DNA of 64,000 bases from Achromobacter seleniivolatilans. Lineage in GTDB: Bacteria > Pseudomonadota > Gammaproteobacteria > Burkholderiales > Burkholderiaceae_B. The DNA lies in assembly GCF_030864005.1 (NCBI RefSeq), contig NZ_CP132976.1:1178001-1242000 (forward strand), given 5' to 3'. Numbering within the stretch: the stretch's first letter is position 1; every line of letters starts with the position of its first letter. A program made the translations under genes and the position numbers. Below are positions 15,512 through 24,884 of this stretch, in pieces. Below the pieces are notes generated by a model that was given only the letters and a program-made list of their open reading frames with translations, was not told where the DNA came from and made no database searches.

Positions 15512-17593
15512 TCACTGCACCGTTGTCGGTGTGGCCGCCCGTGACGATTGCGTCGGCATGCGTTCCAGCGTAAGCGTGCCGGGCGTGTTCGGGGACGGGC
15601 GCACCACCACGGCGTTGTTCGCGTTGTTGGCGCCCAGGTTCGGCAGATCGGCCGGGCGCGCGGCCACGGATGCAAAGGGGCCGCCGCCGCTCGCTGGCAC
15701 GCCGTCCAGCGTCAGGTTTGCGCCCCAGGCGCCGTCGTGCCGCGACAGCACTTGATAGCGCTGGGGGCCTCCGGCGGTGCGAGCGACGACATAAAGCGTG
15801 TTGCCGATGATGTTGATCGCCGGCGGCGATGCGGCCTCGGCGTCCAGCTTTACCGGTTTGCCGTGCTCAACCAGCCACAGCTGTCCGCCCGGGCGCTCAA
15901 GAATGGCAAGCACGACGTTGCCTTGGGCATTGGCGTCGATGGCAGGGCGTCCGATGAAGGGCAAGCCCATATCGGCCGGCGCGCTCCATTCCATGTTGAG
16001 ATCGGTGGTGTCGCCCGCTTCCACCAGCTTGGTCAGATGGTTATTGCTGCGCTGGCGGAAATAGAGTTCGACCCGGTTTTCATGGTTGCGGATCGCCGCC
16101 AGTCCGCCCGCGGCTTCGGGTGCCGTTACGCGGCGCCAGGCTTGCCAGTCCGGCCGGTGGCCTTTTGCTGCCGGTAACTGACGCGTATAGAAAAGCTCGC
16201 CTGCGCCTGCAACAGCAAAGATCACGTAACGGCCATCTGCGCCGCGCGCTGCAGCCGGAGAACCGGTAACGCCTTCCAGCAGCGGCAAGTCTTGCCAGGT
16301 GCTCCAGCTGCCATCGATGCCGGACGGTGAAATCCAGTGCAAAAGGCCGTCATAACCGAGTGCCACGGCCGCGGCTTCTCCGCGCGGAGCAACCGCCGGA
16401 ATCTGGGTCACGCGCATGCCGCCCAATGCCTGCCAGCCTTGCCATGTACCGTCATGGCGCTGCTTATTCGCCCACACGCCGCCCAAGGGGTCGCGCGCCA
16501 TCAGTCCGGCCGTGCCGTCGGCATGCGTGAATGACACCAGCGGCCCGGTAGTGCGTCCGCCCAGACTCTGCCAGCGGCGTTGGCCGGAATCCCAGCGATT
16601 GACCGCTGCATTGGTCTCGCCGGCGGCAAACACCACCAGTCCGCCGCGCCCGTCCGGGTATAGCTGAGGCGCTACATCCTGGCGCGATACGTAATAAGCG
16701 CGCTGCACCCAGGCCGCGGCTGGTCCGGCGGGTTCTTTGCAACCCGTGGGCCCTGCGCAATAGTGATAGTCGTTCCAGGCGTAGTGCTGGAAGATCATCG
16801 ACTTGGCGGCGATCTCGCTATCGGTCAGGTTGGTGGCGCGTTCCTGGCTGGGGTAGTCGATATAACCCGTTTCGGCGTAGTTGCCGGGGGCGCGCACCAT
16901 GGCTTCGCGCACCAGCCGCGCGCTGGCGATGTGATCGGGATGGCTATGGCCCGTGCAACGCCAGCACAGCTGCGTATAAGGCACGCTGACCGTGTCATCA
17001 AGGTGGCGCACCGTCGTCGGGCCATATTGGCGGATCATCTCGGCCACGGTGGCAATCAGTTGTTCGCGGGTATAGACCTCGGGATACGGGCCGAGCGTGT
17101 CAATATTTTGCCCGGGTTCGGACTCCGTGCGGCTAAGCGGGGTCAGACTGCCCCAGCCTTTGCCCAGCCAGGGGTCTTTCAGCCGCAAATGCCACAGCTG
17201 CACGCGCGGATTGTCCTGCAAGGTAAAGCGGGCAATATGGCGTCCGGCAACCGTTCCGGCGTCTTCTTTCCAGACGTCGGGTTTGTGCGCCATAAACGCA
17301 TACGCGGCGCGCACGCCGCGCTCACGGCCCAGCATATAACCTTCGCCTTCGCCAGCGTCGCTGGCCGTCAGATAGACGACGCGCACGCATCCGCCTGCCT
17401 CGATGTTCGAGGCAATGTCCGGATTCATGAACAATAGGTCGTCGTCCAAATGCGCGACGAAAGCCAGATCCTTGATGCCGTGACATTGCGCCAGCGGCGG
17501 AGGGGCTGCGAGTGCCTGGGCTGAGGCCAGGCCAAAGAGTGCACAAATGAGCGCCTGGCCAACCGGGCGCAGCAAAGCCGAAAAAGATGGCAT
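15512..17593 (-). CDS. Secreted PIG-L (LmbE-like) deacetylase with lectin-like C-terminal domain
   Basis: Exported two-domain protein, 693 residues from the ATG at 17593, which gives a clean signal peptide (ALICALFGLASAQALA). The N-terminal 300 residues carry the PIG-L zinc motif as AHLDDDLLF (usual form AHPDDE) and the second metal motif HSHPDHIASARL, so it should remove acetyl groups from N-acetylglucosamine-type sugars. The C-terminal 380 residues contain repeated W-W-LGG units (QRRWQSLGG, GTWQGWQALGG, GSWSTWQDLP, PDWQAWRRV) at about 45-residue spacing, like PLL or sialidase-type beta-propellers that bind glycans. No good ribosome site is seen, so the start may differ. Divergent from the cupin gene. 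Confidence 0.82.
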   Translation of the reverse strand: MPSFSALLRPVGQALICALFGLASAQALAAPPPLAQCHGIKDLAFVAHLDDDLLFMNPDIASNIEAGGCVRVVYLTASDAGEGEGYMLGRERGVRAAYAFMAHKPDVWKEDAGTVAGRHIARFTLQDNPRVQLWHLRLKDPWLGKGWGSLTPLSRTESEPGQNIDTLGPYPEVYTREQLIATVAEMIRQYGPTTVRHLDDTVSVPYTQLCWRCTGHSHPDHIASARLVREAMVRAPGNYAETGYIDYPSQERATNLTDSEIAAKSMIFQHYAWNDYHYCAGPTGCKEPAGPAAAWVQRAYYVSRQDVAPQLYPDGRGGLVVFAAGETNAAVNRWDSGQRRWQSLGGRTTGPLVSFTHADGTAGLMARDPLGGVWANKQRHDGTWQGWQALGGMRVTQIPAVAPRGEAAAVALGYDGLLHWISPSGIDGSWSTWQDLPLLEGVTGSPAAARGADGRYVIFAVAGAGELFYTRQLPAAKGHRPDWQAWRRVTAPEAAGGLAAIRNHENRVELYFRQRSNNHLTKLVEAGDTTDLNMEWSAPADMGLPFIGRPAIDANAQGNVVLAILERPGGQLWLVEHGKPVKLDAEAASPPAINIIGNTLYVVARTAGGPQRYQVLSRHDGAWGANLTLDGVPASGGGPFASVAARPADLPNLGANNANNAVVVRPSPNTPGTLTLERMPTQSSRAATPTTVQ

Positions 17594-17757
17594 CAATAAA
17601 GGGCGCTGCTTAAAAGGCGCAGCGCGGCAAAGTTTATTTGAGTCAGAACAGTATAGCTGTGGTGTTTTATGGGGGACGGGCATGGTGACCGAGGCTGTCC
17701 CCAAATAGGGATGGGGTATCGTCTTCCCAACCCTGTCCTCGTGAAGGAGCACCAATT

Positions 17758-18114
17758 ATGGCGTTGCAACATGCGTCTCCCGGCCAAGTGATCGCGCTGT
17801 CTCCCTACGGCAGCCAGATCGCCACGGCAAAGTCCATCGCGCTCTTCAAATCGGAAGACTTGGAGGTCATGCGGCTGGTGTTGTTGGCCGGCAAGGAAAT
17901 GCCATCGCATCGTGTGGCCGGAGAAATCACGATTCAGTGCATAGAGGGTAGCGTTGAGGTCACCGCTGAAAACGCCACGCATGTCTTGCGGCCGGGGCAT
18001 CTGCTTTACTTATCGGGCCACTCATTACATGCCGTGGTTGCGCTGGAAGATGCGTCAATCCTCGTCACGGTGGTACTCAAACGGACGGCCGGGCAGGGCG
18101 GAGCGCCTGCTTAA
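17758..18114 (+). CDS. Small cupin-domain protein
   Basis: A single-domain cupin of 118 residues, start ATG with GAAGGAG upstream. The beta-barrel blocks are recognisable (EMPSHRVAGEITIQCIEGSVEV and LRPGHLLYLSGHSLHAV). The first metal motif keeps one His and a Glu, and the second keeps His in SGHSLHAV. It resembles small cupins with a general ligand-binding or stress-related role; no enzyme activity can be assigned. Divergent from the PIG-L gene across 164 bp that hold no clear operator. Confidence 0.78.
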   Translation: MALQHASPGQVIALSPYGSQIATAKSIALFKSEDLEVMRLVLLAGKEMPSHRVAGEITIQCIEGSVEVTAENATHVLRPGHLLYLSGHSLHAVVALEDASILVTVVLKRTAGQGGAPA

Positions 18115-18125
18115 GGGGAGCCGCG

Positions 18126-18548
18126 TCAGTGCGGCTTCCAGGTCAGCCCGTCTTTCGAGCGGTACTCGGGGGTGCCTGTGCAGCAGCCCCCTGCGCCCAT
18201 CGCCTGACGCCCGAGAAATACCCTCACGTATCCTTTGCCTGCGGTGATCTCTTCGCGAATGCAAGAGGTGGGCAGCGGATAGAAATCGCCCTCAAGGACC
18301 AAAGTCCAAGTCACGTTTTCGCCTTCGGCAGGGTCTACTTTGTAGACCTTGCAATTGTGGACGAGCAAGTGAATGGGTTGACCCGCCAGCGAGCCTTGGA
18401 ATTGCAGCTCTGGCGGCGTTTCGCGCGTTGCGATGGTCTCGGCGGTGAATTTTGATCCGGCCGGTGGCGGAGGAAGCGACGTGTCGCAACCCGCCAACGC
18501 AATCGCTGCGCACAGGGTGATTGCCAATCGGCGGGCGCGATGCGTCAT
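18126..18548 (-). CDS. Hypothetical lipoprotein
   Basis: Exported protein of 140 residues with the lipobox ALAGC (Cys 21). The mature part has paired cysteines (HNCKVYKV, TSCIREEI, AGGCCTGTPEY) that could form disulfides. I do not recognise the family. It is convergent with the cupin gene (11 bp) and precedes the glutaredoxin-like gene on the same strand by position but with only 15 bp between, so the two may be cotranscribed. Confidence 0.72.
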   Translation of the reverse strand: MTHRARRLAITLCAAIALAGCDTSLPPPPAGSKFTAETIATRETPPELQFQGSLAGQPIHLLVHNCKVYKVDPAEGENVTWTLVLEGDFYPLPTSCIREEITAGKGYVRVFLGRQAMGAGGCCTGTPEYRSKDGLTWKPH

Positions 18549-18563
18549 ATTGTCAGATGCCGC

Positions 18564-18938
18564 TCAGGCCACGCTCGCAAAGCGCTGTTCAAGAAAGGCG
18601 ATGATGTCATTGGACTCGTACAACCAGCGTGTGCCGTCCGCTTCGTCGATACGCAGACAGGGCACCTTCACCTTGCCGCCGCCAGCCAGCAGTTGGTCGC
18701 GGGCCTGTTGATCGCCCTTGGCGTCGCGCAGCGTGACCGGCACATTCAGCCGATGTATGGCGCGCCGCGTCTTGACGCAAAACGGGCAGGCGTGGAATTG
18801 GTAGAGCGAGAGCGCGGCGGCTTCTTTGTTGACCGCCGCCTGGCCTTGTGCCGAACGTTGCTGCGGGCGCGGACGCGTCACCGCATCGCCCAATACAATC
18901 AGCTGACCCAGACCAACACGCAGTGCTTTAACGAGCAT
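18564..18938 (-). CDS. Glutaredoxin-like / GST N-terminal domain protein
   Basis: Thioredoxin-fold protein of 124 residues with the redox motif CPFC in LYQFHACPFCVKTRRAIHRL, followed by the cis-proline region KVKVPCLRI and a YESNDIIAFLEQRF helix as in glutathione-binding proteins. The N-terminal 40 residues (MLVKALRVGLGQLIVLGDAV) form a hydrophobic segment that could anchor the protein to the membrane. The ATG at 18938 was chosen because the longer frame overlaps the divergent DUF1697 gene. Likely a glutathione-dependent disulfide reductase; partner unknown. Confidence 0.8.
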   Translation of the reverse strand: MLVKALRVGLGQLIVLGDAVTRPRPQQRSAQGQAAVNKEAAALSLYQFHACPFCVKTRRAIHRLNVPVTLRDAKGDQQARDQLLAGGGKVKVPCLRIDEADGTRWLYESNDIIAFLEQRFASVA

Positions 18939-19032
18939 AGATACGGACTTTGAAACGCATGGAGAGGCGCCCAGTCTACTCTGTGCGGCGGCGTCCCCGC
19001 AAAAGGCAAGACTTTCACAGTGATGCACAAGC

Positions 19033-19566
19033 ATGAAGACGAAGATTATTCTGTTGCGCGGCGTGACCCCGACCGGGAAAAACAAGGTGTTCATGGCGCC
19101 GCTGCGCGCAGCGCTGGAAGAGGCCGGTCTGGCCAATGTCAGAACCTACATCCAGAGCGGCAATGTCATTGCCCGCACGAACCTGGAGCAGTCTGCCATT
19201 GAAGATCTGGTGCATGACGTGATCCAGGCCCAGTTCGGCGGCGATATCAAAGTGCTGGTCCGGTCGGCGCCATTCTTCCAGAAGGTGTTGGATGACAACC
19301 CGTTCAAAGGCGCCGATTCCGCCAAGCTGTATTTCACGTTGCTTGCCACCCCGCCTGAACACGGCTTGCTGGAAGCCTTCCATGCACTTGGCCATGCGCC
19401 TGACCAGGTGCGCGTGGCGGGTGACATGGCTTATGTGTTGTGCGCCACGAAGTACAGCGACCTCAAGGCCAACAATAATTTCATCGAAAGAAAGCTCAAG
19501 GTGTCAGCGACGACCCGCAATTTCAATACGATTTCCAAGCTTATCGAACTGGGCGCCGTTCAATAG
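19033..19566 (+). CDS. DUF1697 family protein
   Basis: A 177-residue soluble protein that matches DUF1697 by its opening (KTKIILLRGVTPTGKNKVFM), the IQSGNVIARTNL block and the end ATTRNFNTISKLIEL. The function of this widespread family is not established. It is divergent from the glutaredoxin-like gene and convergent with the NodT channel gene (18 bp apart). Confidence 0.85.
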   Translation: MKTKIILLRGVTPTGKNKVFMAPLRAALEEAGLANVRTYIQSGNVIARTNLEQSAIEDLVHDVIQAQFGGDIKVLVRSAPFFQKVLDDNPFKGADSAKLYFTLLATPPEHGLLEAFHALGHAPDQVRVAGDMAYVLCATKYSDLKANNNFIERKLKVSATTRNFNTISKLIELGAVQ

Positions 19567-19584
19567 CAGGCGCTTGGCCCGAAC

Positions 19585-21006
19585 TTACTTTTCCCAGCCG
19601 CCGCCCAGCGCCAGAAACAGCGCGATCTGATCGCTGCTGAGTTCGGCCTGAGATGCCGCCAGCGCACTTTCCGTTGTGGCCAATGTGCGTTCGGCGTCCA
19701 GAACCGTCAGATAGTCCGTCTTGCCATACTGGAAAAGTTGGCGGGCCTGAGCCGCAGCCTGCGCGCTTTCGTCGCGCGCGGCACGCAATGAGGAGTCGCG
19801 ATCCAGTTGCCGCGCGTAAACCACCAGCGCGCTTTCGGTTTCGCGCAGGGCATTCAGCACAGTTGCATCAAAGCGGGCGACGGCCGCTTTGGTGTTGGCT
19901 TGCGCTTCGGCAATGCGGGCCTGCACGGCGCCGGTATTGGGGATGGTCCAGGAGATCAGCGGGCCAACGCTCCAGCTGAACGTGCCCCGGTCGCCGATCA
20001 TCGAGAACGGGCCGCCCGACGCGGCGGACAAGCCCAGTGTGATCTTGGGATACAGGTCTGCGGTGGCAACACCGATGCGCGCCGTGGCGGCGGCCAGCGA
20101 CCGCTCGGCCTGGCGGATGTCAGGGCGGCGGCGCAGCAGCGCAGCGCCATCGCCAACGGGGATGGTCTCGGTCAGGCGCGGCGCGGTGGCGCATTGCAAG
20201 AGCGCAGGCGAGATGTCGTTGGGCGTCTGGCTCGTCAATGCGGCCAGCCGATAGAGCGCCGTGCGTTGCTGTGCTTGGAACGGCGGCAGGTTCGCTTGCA
20301 ATTGTTCCAGCTGGCTGCGCGCACGGGTCACATCCAGCGTGGTGCCGCGGCCGGCGCGTTGCAAGCGGCTGACGGCATCCAGCGATTCCTTTTGTACCTG
20401 CACGGAATGCTGGGCCGATGCCAGCTGCATACCGGCGGCGCACATATTGGCGTAGGCGCGCGCGGTTTCGGCCGCAACCGTGACGCGGGTGGCGTCGTAC
20501 GCTGCCTGGGCGGCTTGTTCATCGCCGCTGGCGGCTTCGATAGCGCGGCGGATCTGGCCGAACAAATCCAGCTGGTACGACACGCTGGCGCCTGTGGAAT
20601 ACGACCAGCGGCTGGGCGGATTGACGCCGGGTTGCAGTTCTTGCAAGCCGGATACATGGCCAAAAGTGGGCGACGCGTTCACGCCTATCGTGGGCTTTTG
20701 CTGCGCTTGCACTTCCTGCACGGCGGCCTGCGCGCGTTCCAGATTGGCGCTGGCTACGCGCAGATCGGTGTTGGCGCCCAGCGCTTTTTCAACCAGGCCG
20801 TCCAGCACGGCATCGTTATACAGGCGCCACCAGTGCCCAGGCACAGCCTCTTGCTGATACACCGCCTCCTGCGCTTGCGCGAAGGGCGCTTGCGCGCTTT
20901 GCCGCTCGGCCACCGACCCGGCAGGCACCTTGTAGTCGGGGCCGACGGTGGTGCATCCGGCTAGCGCTAGGGCCAGCATCAGCGGCAGGAGGTGTTTGGT
21001 ATTCAT
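19585..21006 (-). CDS. NodT-family outer-membrane efflux lipoprotein
   Basis: Outer-membrane channel of a tripartite pump, 473 residues. The signal peptide ends in the lipobox LALAGC, followed by TTVGPDYKVP, the hallmark of the NodT/OprM group. Two repeats of long amphipathic helices are visible (for example LRVASANLERAQAAVQEVQAQQ). It is the last gene of a five-gene operon, 59 bp after the HlyD-type adaptor, and would dock with it. Resembles channels paired with FUSC/AaeB-type pumps. Confidence 0.92.
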   Translation of the reverse strand: MNTKHLLPLMLALALAGCTTVGPDYKVPAGSVAERQSAQAPFAQAQEAVYQQEAVPGHWWRLYNDAVLDGLVEKALGANTDLRVASANLERAQAAVQEVQAQQKPTIGVNASPTFGHVSGLQELQPGVNPPSRWSYSTGASVSYQLDLFGQIRRAIEAASGDEQAAQAAYDATRVTVAAETARAYANMCAAGMQLASAQHSVQVQKESLDAVSRLQRAGRGTTLDVTRARSQLEQLQANLPPFQAQQRTALYRLAALTSQTPNDISPALLQCATAPRLTETIPVGDGAALLRRRPDIRQAERSLAAATARIGVATADLYPKITLGLSAASGGPFSMIGDRGTFSWSVGPLISWTIPNTGAVQARIAEAQANTKAAVARFDATVLNALRETESALVVYARQLDRDSSLRAARDESAQAAAQARQLFQYGKTDYLTVLDAERTLATTESALAASQAELSSDQIALFLALGGGWEK

Positions 21007-21065
21007 GGCAGCTACGGCTTGGCGTCGATAAAAGGTTTGGGGCGGCGTTAAAGATCAACGAGCAT

Positions 21066-21959
21066 TCAAGAGGGTTTGCGTGGACTGGGATTCACCGACA
21101 CGGTGGCGGTTTGACCCGCGACCAGCCGTACGCCATCAGGCACGTCGTCGATCTTTACGCGCACAGGAATCCGCTGGGCCAGGCGGACCCAGTTGAACGT
21201 CGGATTCACGTTCGGCAGCAGATTGGCGCCCGTGCTGCGGTCTCGGTCGGCAATGCCCATGGCGATACTTTCCACGTGGCCGCGAATGTGGCGCGAGTCC
21301 CCCATCAACGTGACGGTGACGGGGTCGCCTTCATGGATGCCGGGGAGCTTGGTTTCTTCAAAATAGCCTTCGACGTAGAAGGAACCCGCGTCCACCAGCG
21401 CCATCACGCCATGGCCAGCGGTGGCGTACGAGCCCGCGCGCAGGTCCAGGTTTGTGATGCGGCCGTCGCTGGCGGCCAGCACGCGGCTGCGCTCCAGGTT
21501 CAGGCGCGCCGTGTTCAATTGCACTTCGGATTGGGCCAGCGCGGCCTCGGTCTGTTGCACCTTGGTCTGGCTTTGCTCAACCGCTTCGGCGGCAACCAAT
21601 TGGCCCAGCGACCGGTTGCGCTTGGCGTCGCGCAGAGCCTGATCATGCGCCACTTGCTGCGAACGCACCGAAGCCTGCGCCTGATCGAACGCCAGCTGGA
21701 AACGCGCGCGGTCGATCTCAAACAACAGATCACCCGCTTTGACGTCTTGGTTGTCATGCACGGGCACGTTGGTGACTAGGCCGGATACGTCGGGCGCTAC
21801 CTGAACCACATAGGCTTTGACGCGGCCGTCGCGGGTCCAGGGTTCAACTTCGTAATGCACCCAGAGCTGCCAGCCGGCATAAGCGGCGGCGGCGACGACG
21901 ACGGCCGTCACCGCGAACTTGCCGATAGCAGCAGGGCGAAGAGCGTTAGGGAGTTTCAT
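21066..21959 (-). CDS. HlyD/AaeA-type periplasmic adaptor
   Basis: Membrane-fusion protein of 297 residues with one N-terminal transmembrane helix (FAVTAVVVAAAAYAGWQLW). The AaeA-type start of the adaptor domain, EPWTRDGRVKAYVVQVAPDV, is followed by SGLVTNVPVHDNQDVKAGDLL and a coiled-coil hairpin (residues about 80-160). It ends with the conserved beta-barrel LRLAQRIPVRVKIDD-like segment. The gene is 2 bp after the DUF1656 gene. Together with the FUSC protein it forms an aromatic-acid type exporter by family analogy. Confidence 0.92.
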   Translation of the reverse strand: MKLPNALRPAAIGKFAVTAVVVAAAAYAGWQLWVHYEVEPWTRDGRVKAYVVQVAPDVSGLVTNVPVHDNQDVKAGDLLFEIDRARFQLAFDQAQASVRSQQVAHDQALRDAKRNRSLGQLVAAEAVEQSQTKVQQTEAALAQSEVQLNTARLNLERSRVLAASDGRITNLDLRAGSYATAGHGVMALVDAGSFYVEGYFEETKLPGIHEGDPVTVTLMGDSRHIRGHVESIAMGIADRDRSTGANLLPNVNPTFNWVRLAQRIPVRVKIDDVPDGVRLVAGQTATVSVNPSPRKPS

Positions 21960-21961
21960 AC

Positions 21962-22174
21962 CTATCTCTGGAGAAAATAAGGGGAAATCAAAGAGACGCC
22001 ATACAGCAGCACCACGAACAGCGCCAGATCAAACAGCGCGGGGTGCCACACCAGGCGATACAGCCCAGCGCGTGCCAGCACGCGCCGCAGCGCCCAGGCC
22101 ACGCCCAGCGTGACTACGCCAAGGACCAGCAGCCAGGGGAAATAAATACCGTAAAGATTGAATTCGCCAATCAT
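21962..22174 (-). CDS. DUF1656 (AaeX-like) small membrane protein
   Basis: A 70-residue inner-membrane protein with two predicted helices (FPWLLVLGVVTLGVAWALRR and LFDLALFVVLLYGVSLI) and the family start IGEFNLYGIYFP. DUF1656 proteins always accompany AaeA/AaeB-type pumps; their role is unknown. It overlaps the FUSC gene by 4 bp and precedes the adaptor by 2 bp, so it is certainly part of this operon. Confidence 0.9.
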   Translation of the reverse strand: MIGEFNLYGIYFPWLLVLGVVTLGVAWALRRVLARAGLYRLVWHPALFDLALFVVLLYGVSLISPYFLQR

Positions 22175-24234
22175 GATGCGGAGCCCTCCATGGTTGGATG
22201 GGCAGGTTGGTAGTCAGGCGCGTCGGGAAAGAAAGCGCGGCGGATGCCCACCAGCGCCACCACGGCACGGTCACGCGCGGCCAGACCTTGCGGCGTGGCT
22301 GCCACGCTGGATAAAGCGCGGTCGATCTGGGCAAGGAACTCCGGCGTCTTTTCGCGGATGCGCCAGGTTGAGCGTGCGCGGAAAAACTGCGCCAGGCTGT
22401 TCAGCACGGGTTCGATCGTGGGTTCGGCCATGGGCAAGTGGCGGCGCGCGCGTTGCAGTTCCGTAATGTCACGGCCCACGCGCAGGTCTTTCAACGCATC
22501 GGCGGCAACCAGATCGTCGGGCCGCTTGGCCAAGGCCAGACGCGGCTGCAACAGGCCAATGCGATCCAGCATGCGGGCGGTATAGGTGTGGCGCGACGGC
22601 GCGCGCGGCGAAGCGGCCAGCGTCGCCAGCTCTTTCCAGTTGGCGGCCTGGATGCGGCGGGCGCTCCAGTCGGCGCTGACCGTGCGGAAAATCGCGGCGA
22701 TGATCGCAGCCGTGGCCACGCCCATGCACTGGGCCACCTGCGTGTCGATGAAGGACACGATGTCGGCCGTGTTGGTGTCTTGCAGCGCCATCGTGCCCAA
22801 AAAGCCGAACAGCATGGCCATGGCCTTGCCAGCGCTGGCCGGCCGCGCGATGAAGATGCCTATCACGAAGGCCGTGGGCAGCATCGACAAGGCCAGCATC
22901 TCGAACGAATGGATGGCGGGCATGATGCCCAGCAGGTACAGCGCCGACAGCGGTATCGAATACACCGTATAGGTCAGGAACTGCATGATGCCCGGCACCG
23001 GATTGTCTTGCGAGGCGAAAAAGCAGCTGAAAATCGCGGCCATCAGCGCAGCAGTCGCGCCGTTGCTCCAGGCTGTGCCTATCCAGAACGCGCAGCACAC
23101 GGAAATGGCCACGCCTGCCGCCAGCGCCGACAGCAACGCCATGCCGTGATCGCGGTGCAGCGCTGCATTGGGATCGCGGGCAGCACGCGTGGAACGAAGA
23201 GGGGTCCGCAGCCGCGCGCCGTCCAGGCCTGCGCGGATTTCACGCCGCAGCGCCAGGCATTCGTCATAGGTGTCGATCAGCTCGCGCAGCCGCGTCATCA
23301 AGCTGGCCAGCAAGGCGTCGCGCCACGTGGAGCGGCTGTCGATGGCGGGGGTCTGGCGCGTGACGGCAGCGCGCAGGCTCACGGCGGTTTCGTGCGAGGC
23401 CTGCGCGCCGGCATTGATCCATTCAGAGATGTCGTGCAGCAGCGCGGCGACGGGCTCGGGCAGCGGCTGATCGTTAGCCTGCAACGCGCGCAAGCGGTCT
23501 TCCACTGCGGAAACGGCAGGCGTCAGCGCCGAGATCTGGTCCTGCATGGCGCGCACCGCGCCCGAGGTCCAGCGCAGATTGCTGGTGTCAAACGGTACAT
23601 GCGTGGACAGCAGGCGTAACTGCGTGATGTCGTTGGCCAGCACGCGGCGGTCGCGATCGCGTTGTTCGGCGTTTTGGCCGCTTAACGTGTCGTGCATCCA
23701 GTTGCGGGCGTCGCGCACGGCCTTGTCCAGTTGCAAGGTCAGCGCTGGCGCCAGGCCGCGGGGCAGCACGATGCTGTGGATCAACGTGGCGCAGACAATG
23801 CCCAGGCTGATTTCTTCGACGCGGGCAAGCGCGGTGTCGAACACCAGGGAAGGGTCCGTCACGCTGGGAAAGCCGATCATTGCGGCGGTGTAGCCGGCCA
23901 GCATGAACAGGTAAGAGCGCGGCGTGCGGTCCAGCACGGACATGTATAAACAAGCGCCCACCCACAGCACCATGGCGCCCGTCATGACAACGGGAGAGTT
24001 CGAGAGCCGCGGCACCATGTACACGGTGGCGGCCGAGCCGATGAAGGTGCCGACGAGCCGATACAAGGCCTTGGACCGTACGGCGCCCGACCAGGGCTGG
24101 GCCACGACATAGGCGGTGGTCATTGCCCAGAACGGACGCGGCAAACCAATGCTGTAGGCCAGATAAAGCGCCATGATGGCGCTCAGGTAGCTCTTTAGCG
24201 AAAAGATGGTCTCGCGGACGTTCGGCAGTTTCAC
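22171..24234 (-). CDS. FUSC-family (AaeB-like) aromatic-acid exporter
   Basis: Inner-membrane pump, 687 residues, with two hydrophobic clusters of about five to six helices (residues 15-165 and 365-510) separated by soluble domains, the AaeB/FusC plan. The N-terminal block YLAYSIGLPRPFWAMTTAYV and the central block FWIGTAWSNGATAALMAAIF are typical. It overlaps marR by 4 bp and DUF1656 by 4 bp. Family knowledge points to export of hydroxylated aromatic acids or fusaric-acid-like compounds; the actual substrate is not visible. Confidence 0.92.
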   Translation of the reverse strand: MKLPNVRETIFSLKSYLSAIMALYLAYSIGLPRPFWAMTTAYVVAQPWSGAVRSKALYRLVGTFIGSAATVYMVPRLSNSPVVMTGAMVLWVGACLYMSVLDRTPRSYLFMLAGYTAAMIGFPSVTDPSLVFDTALARVEEISLGIVCATLIHSIVLPRGLAPALTLQLDKAVRDARNWMHDTLSGQNAEQRDRDRRVLANDITQLRLLSTHVPFDTSNLRWTSGAVRAMQDQISALTPAVSAVEDRLRALQANDQPLPEPVAALLHDISEWINAGAQASHETAVSLRAAVTRQTPAIDSRSTWRDALLASLMTRLRELIDTYDECLALRREIRAGLDGARLRTPLRSTRAARDPNAALHRDHGMALLSALAAGVAISVCCAFWIGTAWSNGATAALMAAIFSCFFASQDNPVPGIMQFLTYTVYSIPLSALYLLGIMPAIHSFEMLALSMLPTAFVIGIFIARPASAGKAMAMLFGFLGTMALQDTNTADIVSFIDTQVAQCMGVATAAIIAAIFRTVSADWSARRIQAANWKELATLAASPRAPSRHTYTARMLDRIGLLQPRLALAKRPDDLVAADALKDLRVGRDITELQRARRHLPMAEPTIEPVLNSLAQFFRARSTWRIREKTPEFLAQIDRALSSVAATPQGLAARDRAVVALVGIRRAFFPDAPDYQPAHPTMEGSAS

Positions 24235-24704
24235 GATTGATTGTCCTGCTGCGTGCCGGACGCGCCACGGCCCAGCGACACCTTCAAGGCGTCAAAGACG
24301 CGCAGGCAGGCTTCCAGGTCAGCTTCGCTGACGCCGTTGAACAGACGGCGCCGCAATTCCACCAGCACGTCCTCGACCTGCGCGCGCAGCGCATGGCCGG
24401 CGTCCGTCAGGTGCAAGGTCTTGGCGCGGCGGTCATGGGGATCTTCACGTCGTTCCATCAGACCCGCGGCCACCAATTGGTCCAGCACCCGAACCAGCGA
24501 CGGGCCTTCGACTCCCAATGCTTCGGCCAACGCGCCTTGGCGCACGCCATCGCCCAGGCGGCCAGCCAGAATGACGGGCCAGGCCGTGGCTTGCGACAGG
24601 CCGTAGTCAACCAGCGCCTTGTCAGCAGCGCCGCGATAAGCCCGCGACAACACCATCAGATTTGCGGTGGTAGCCATGAGTTGGGAGTCGGAAGGAGTGT
24701 TCAT
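24231..24704 (-). CDS. MarR-family transcriptional regulator
   Basis: First gene of the FUSC efflux operon, 157 residues. The winged helix is clear: GALAEALGVEGPSLVRVLDQL (recognition helix region) and a wing with MERREDPHDRRAKTLHLT, where the DxR motif is conserved. The stop overlaps the FUSC start (ATGA). By analogy it represses its own operon and is released by the exported phenolic compound. The 180 bp upstream to queD contain an AT-rich block (24705-24760) where the promoter and operator are expected, but I could not define a clean palindrome. Confidence 0.92.
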   Translation of the reverse strand: MNTPSDSQLMATTANLMVLSRAYRGAADKALVDYGLSQATAWPVILAGRLGDGVRQGALAEALGVEGPSLVRVLDQLVAAGLMERREDPHDRRAKTLHLTDAGHALRAQVEDVLVELRRRLFNGVSEADLEACLRVFDALKVSLGRGASGTQQDNQS

Positions 24705-24884
24705 GGAATTGATTGTATCCTATCTATTAGCTTACTACTGATTGAAAATGGCGAAAGCCAGCATAGATTTTTTCAAACGGTTAAATAGGGGCGGATCTTT
24801 CCATGAATGGAAAGCTTTGGGGGATAGGGGGAAAGACAGGTGACGGGGGGCGAATGACCATCGTCATGCCCCGCCACTTAATCC

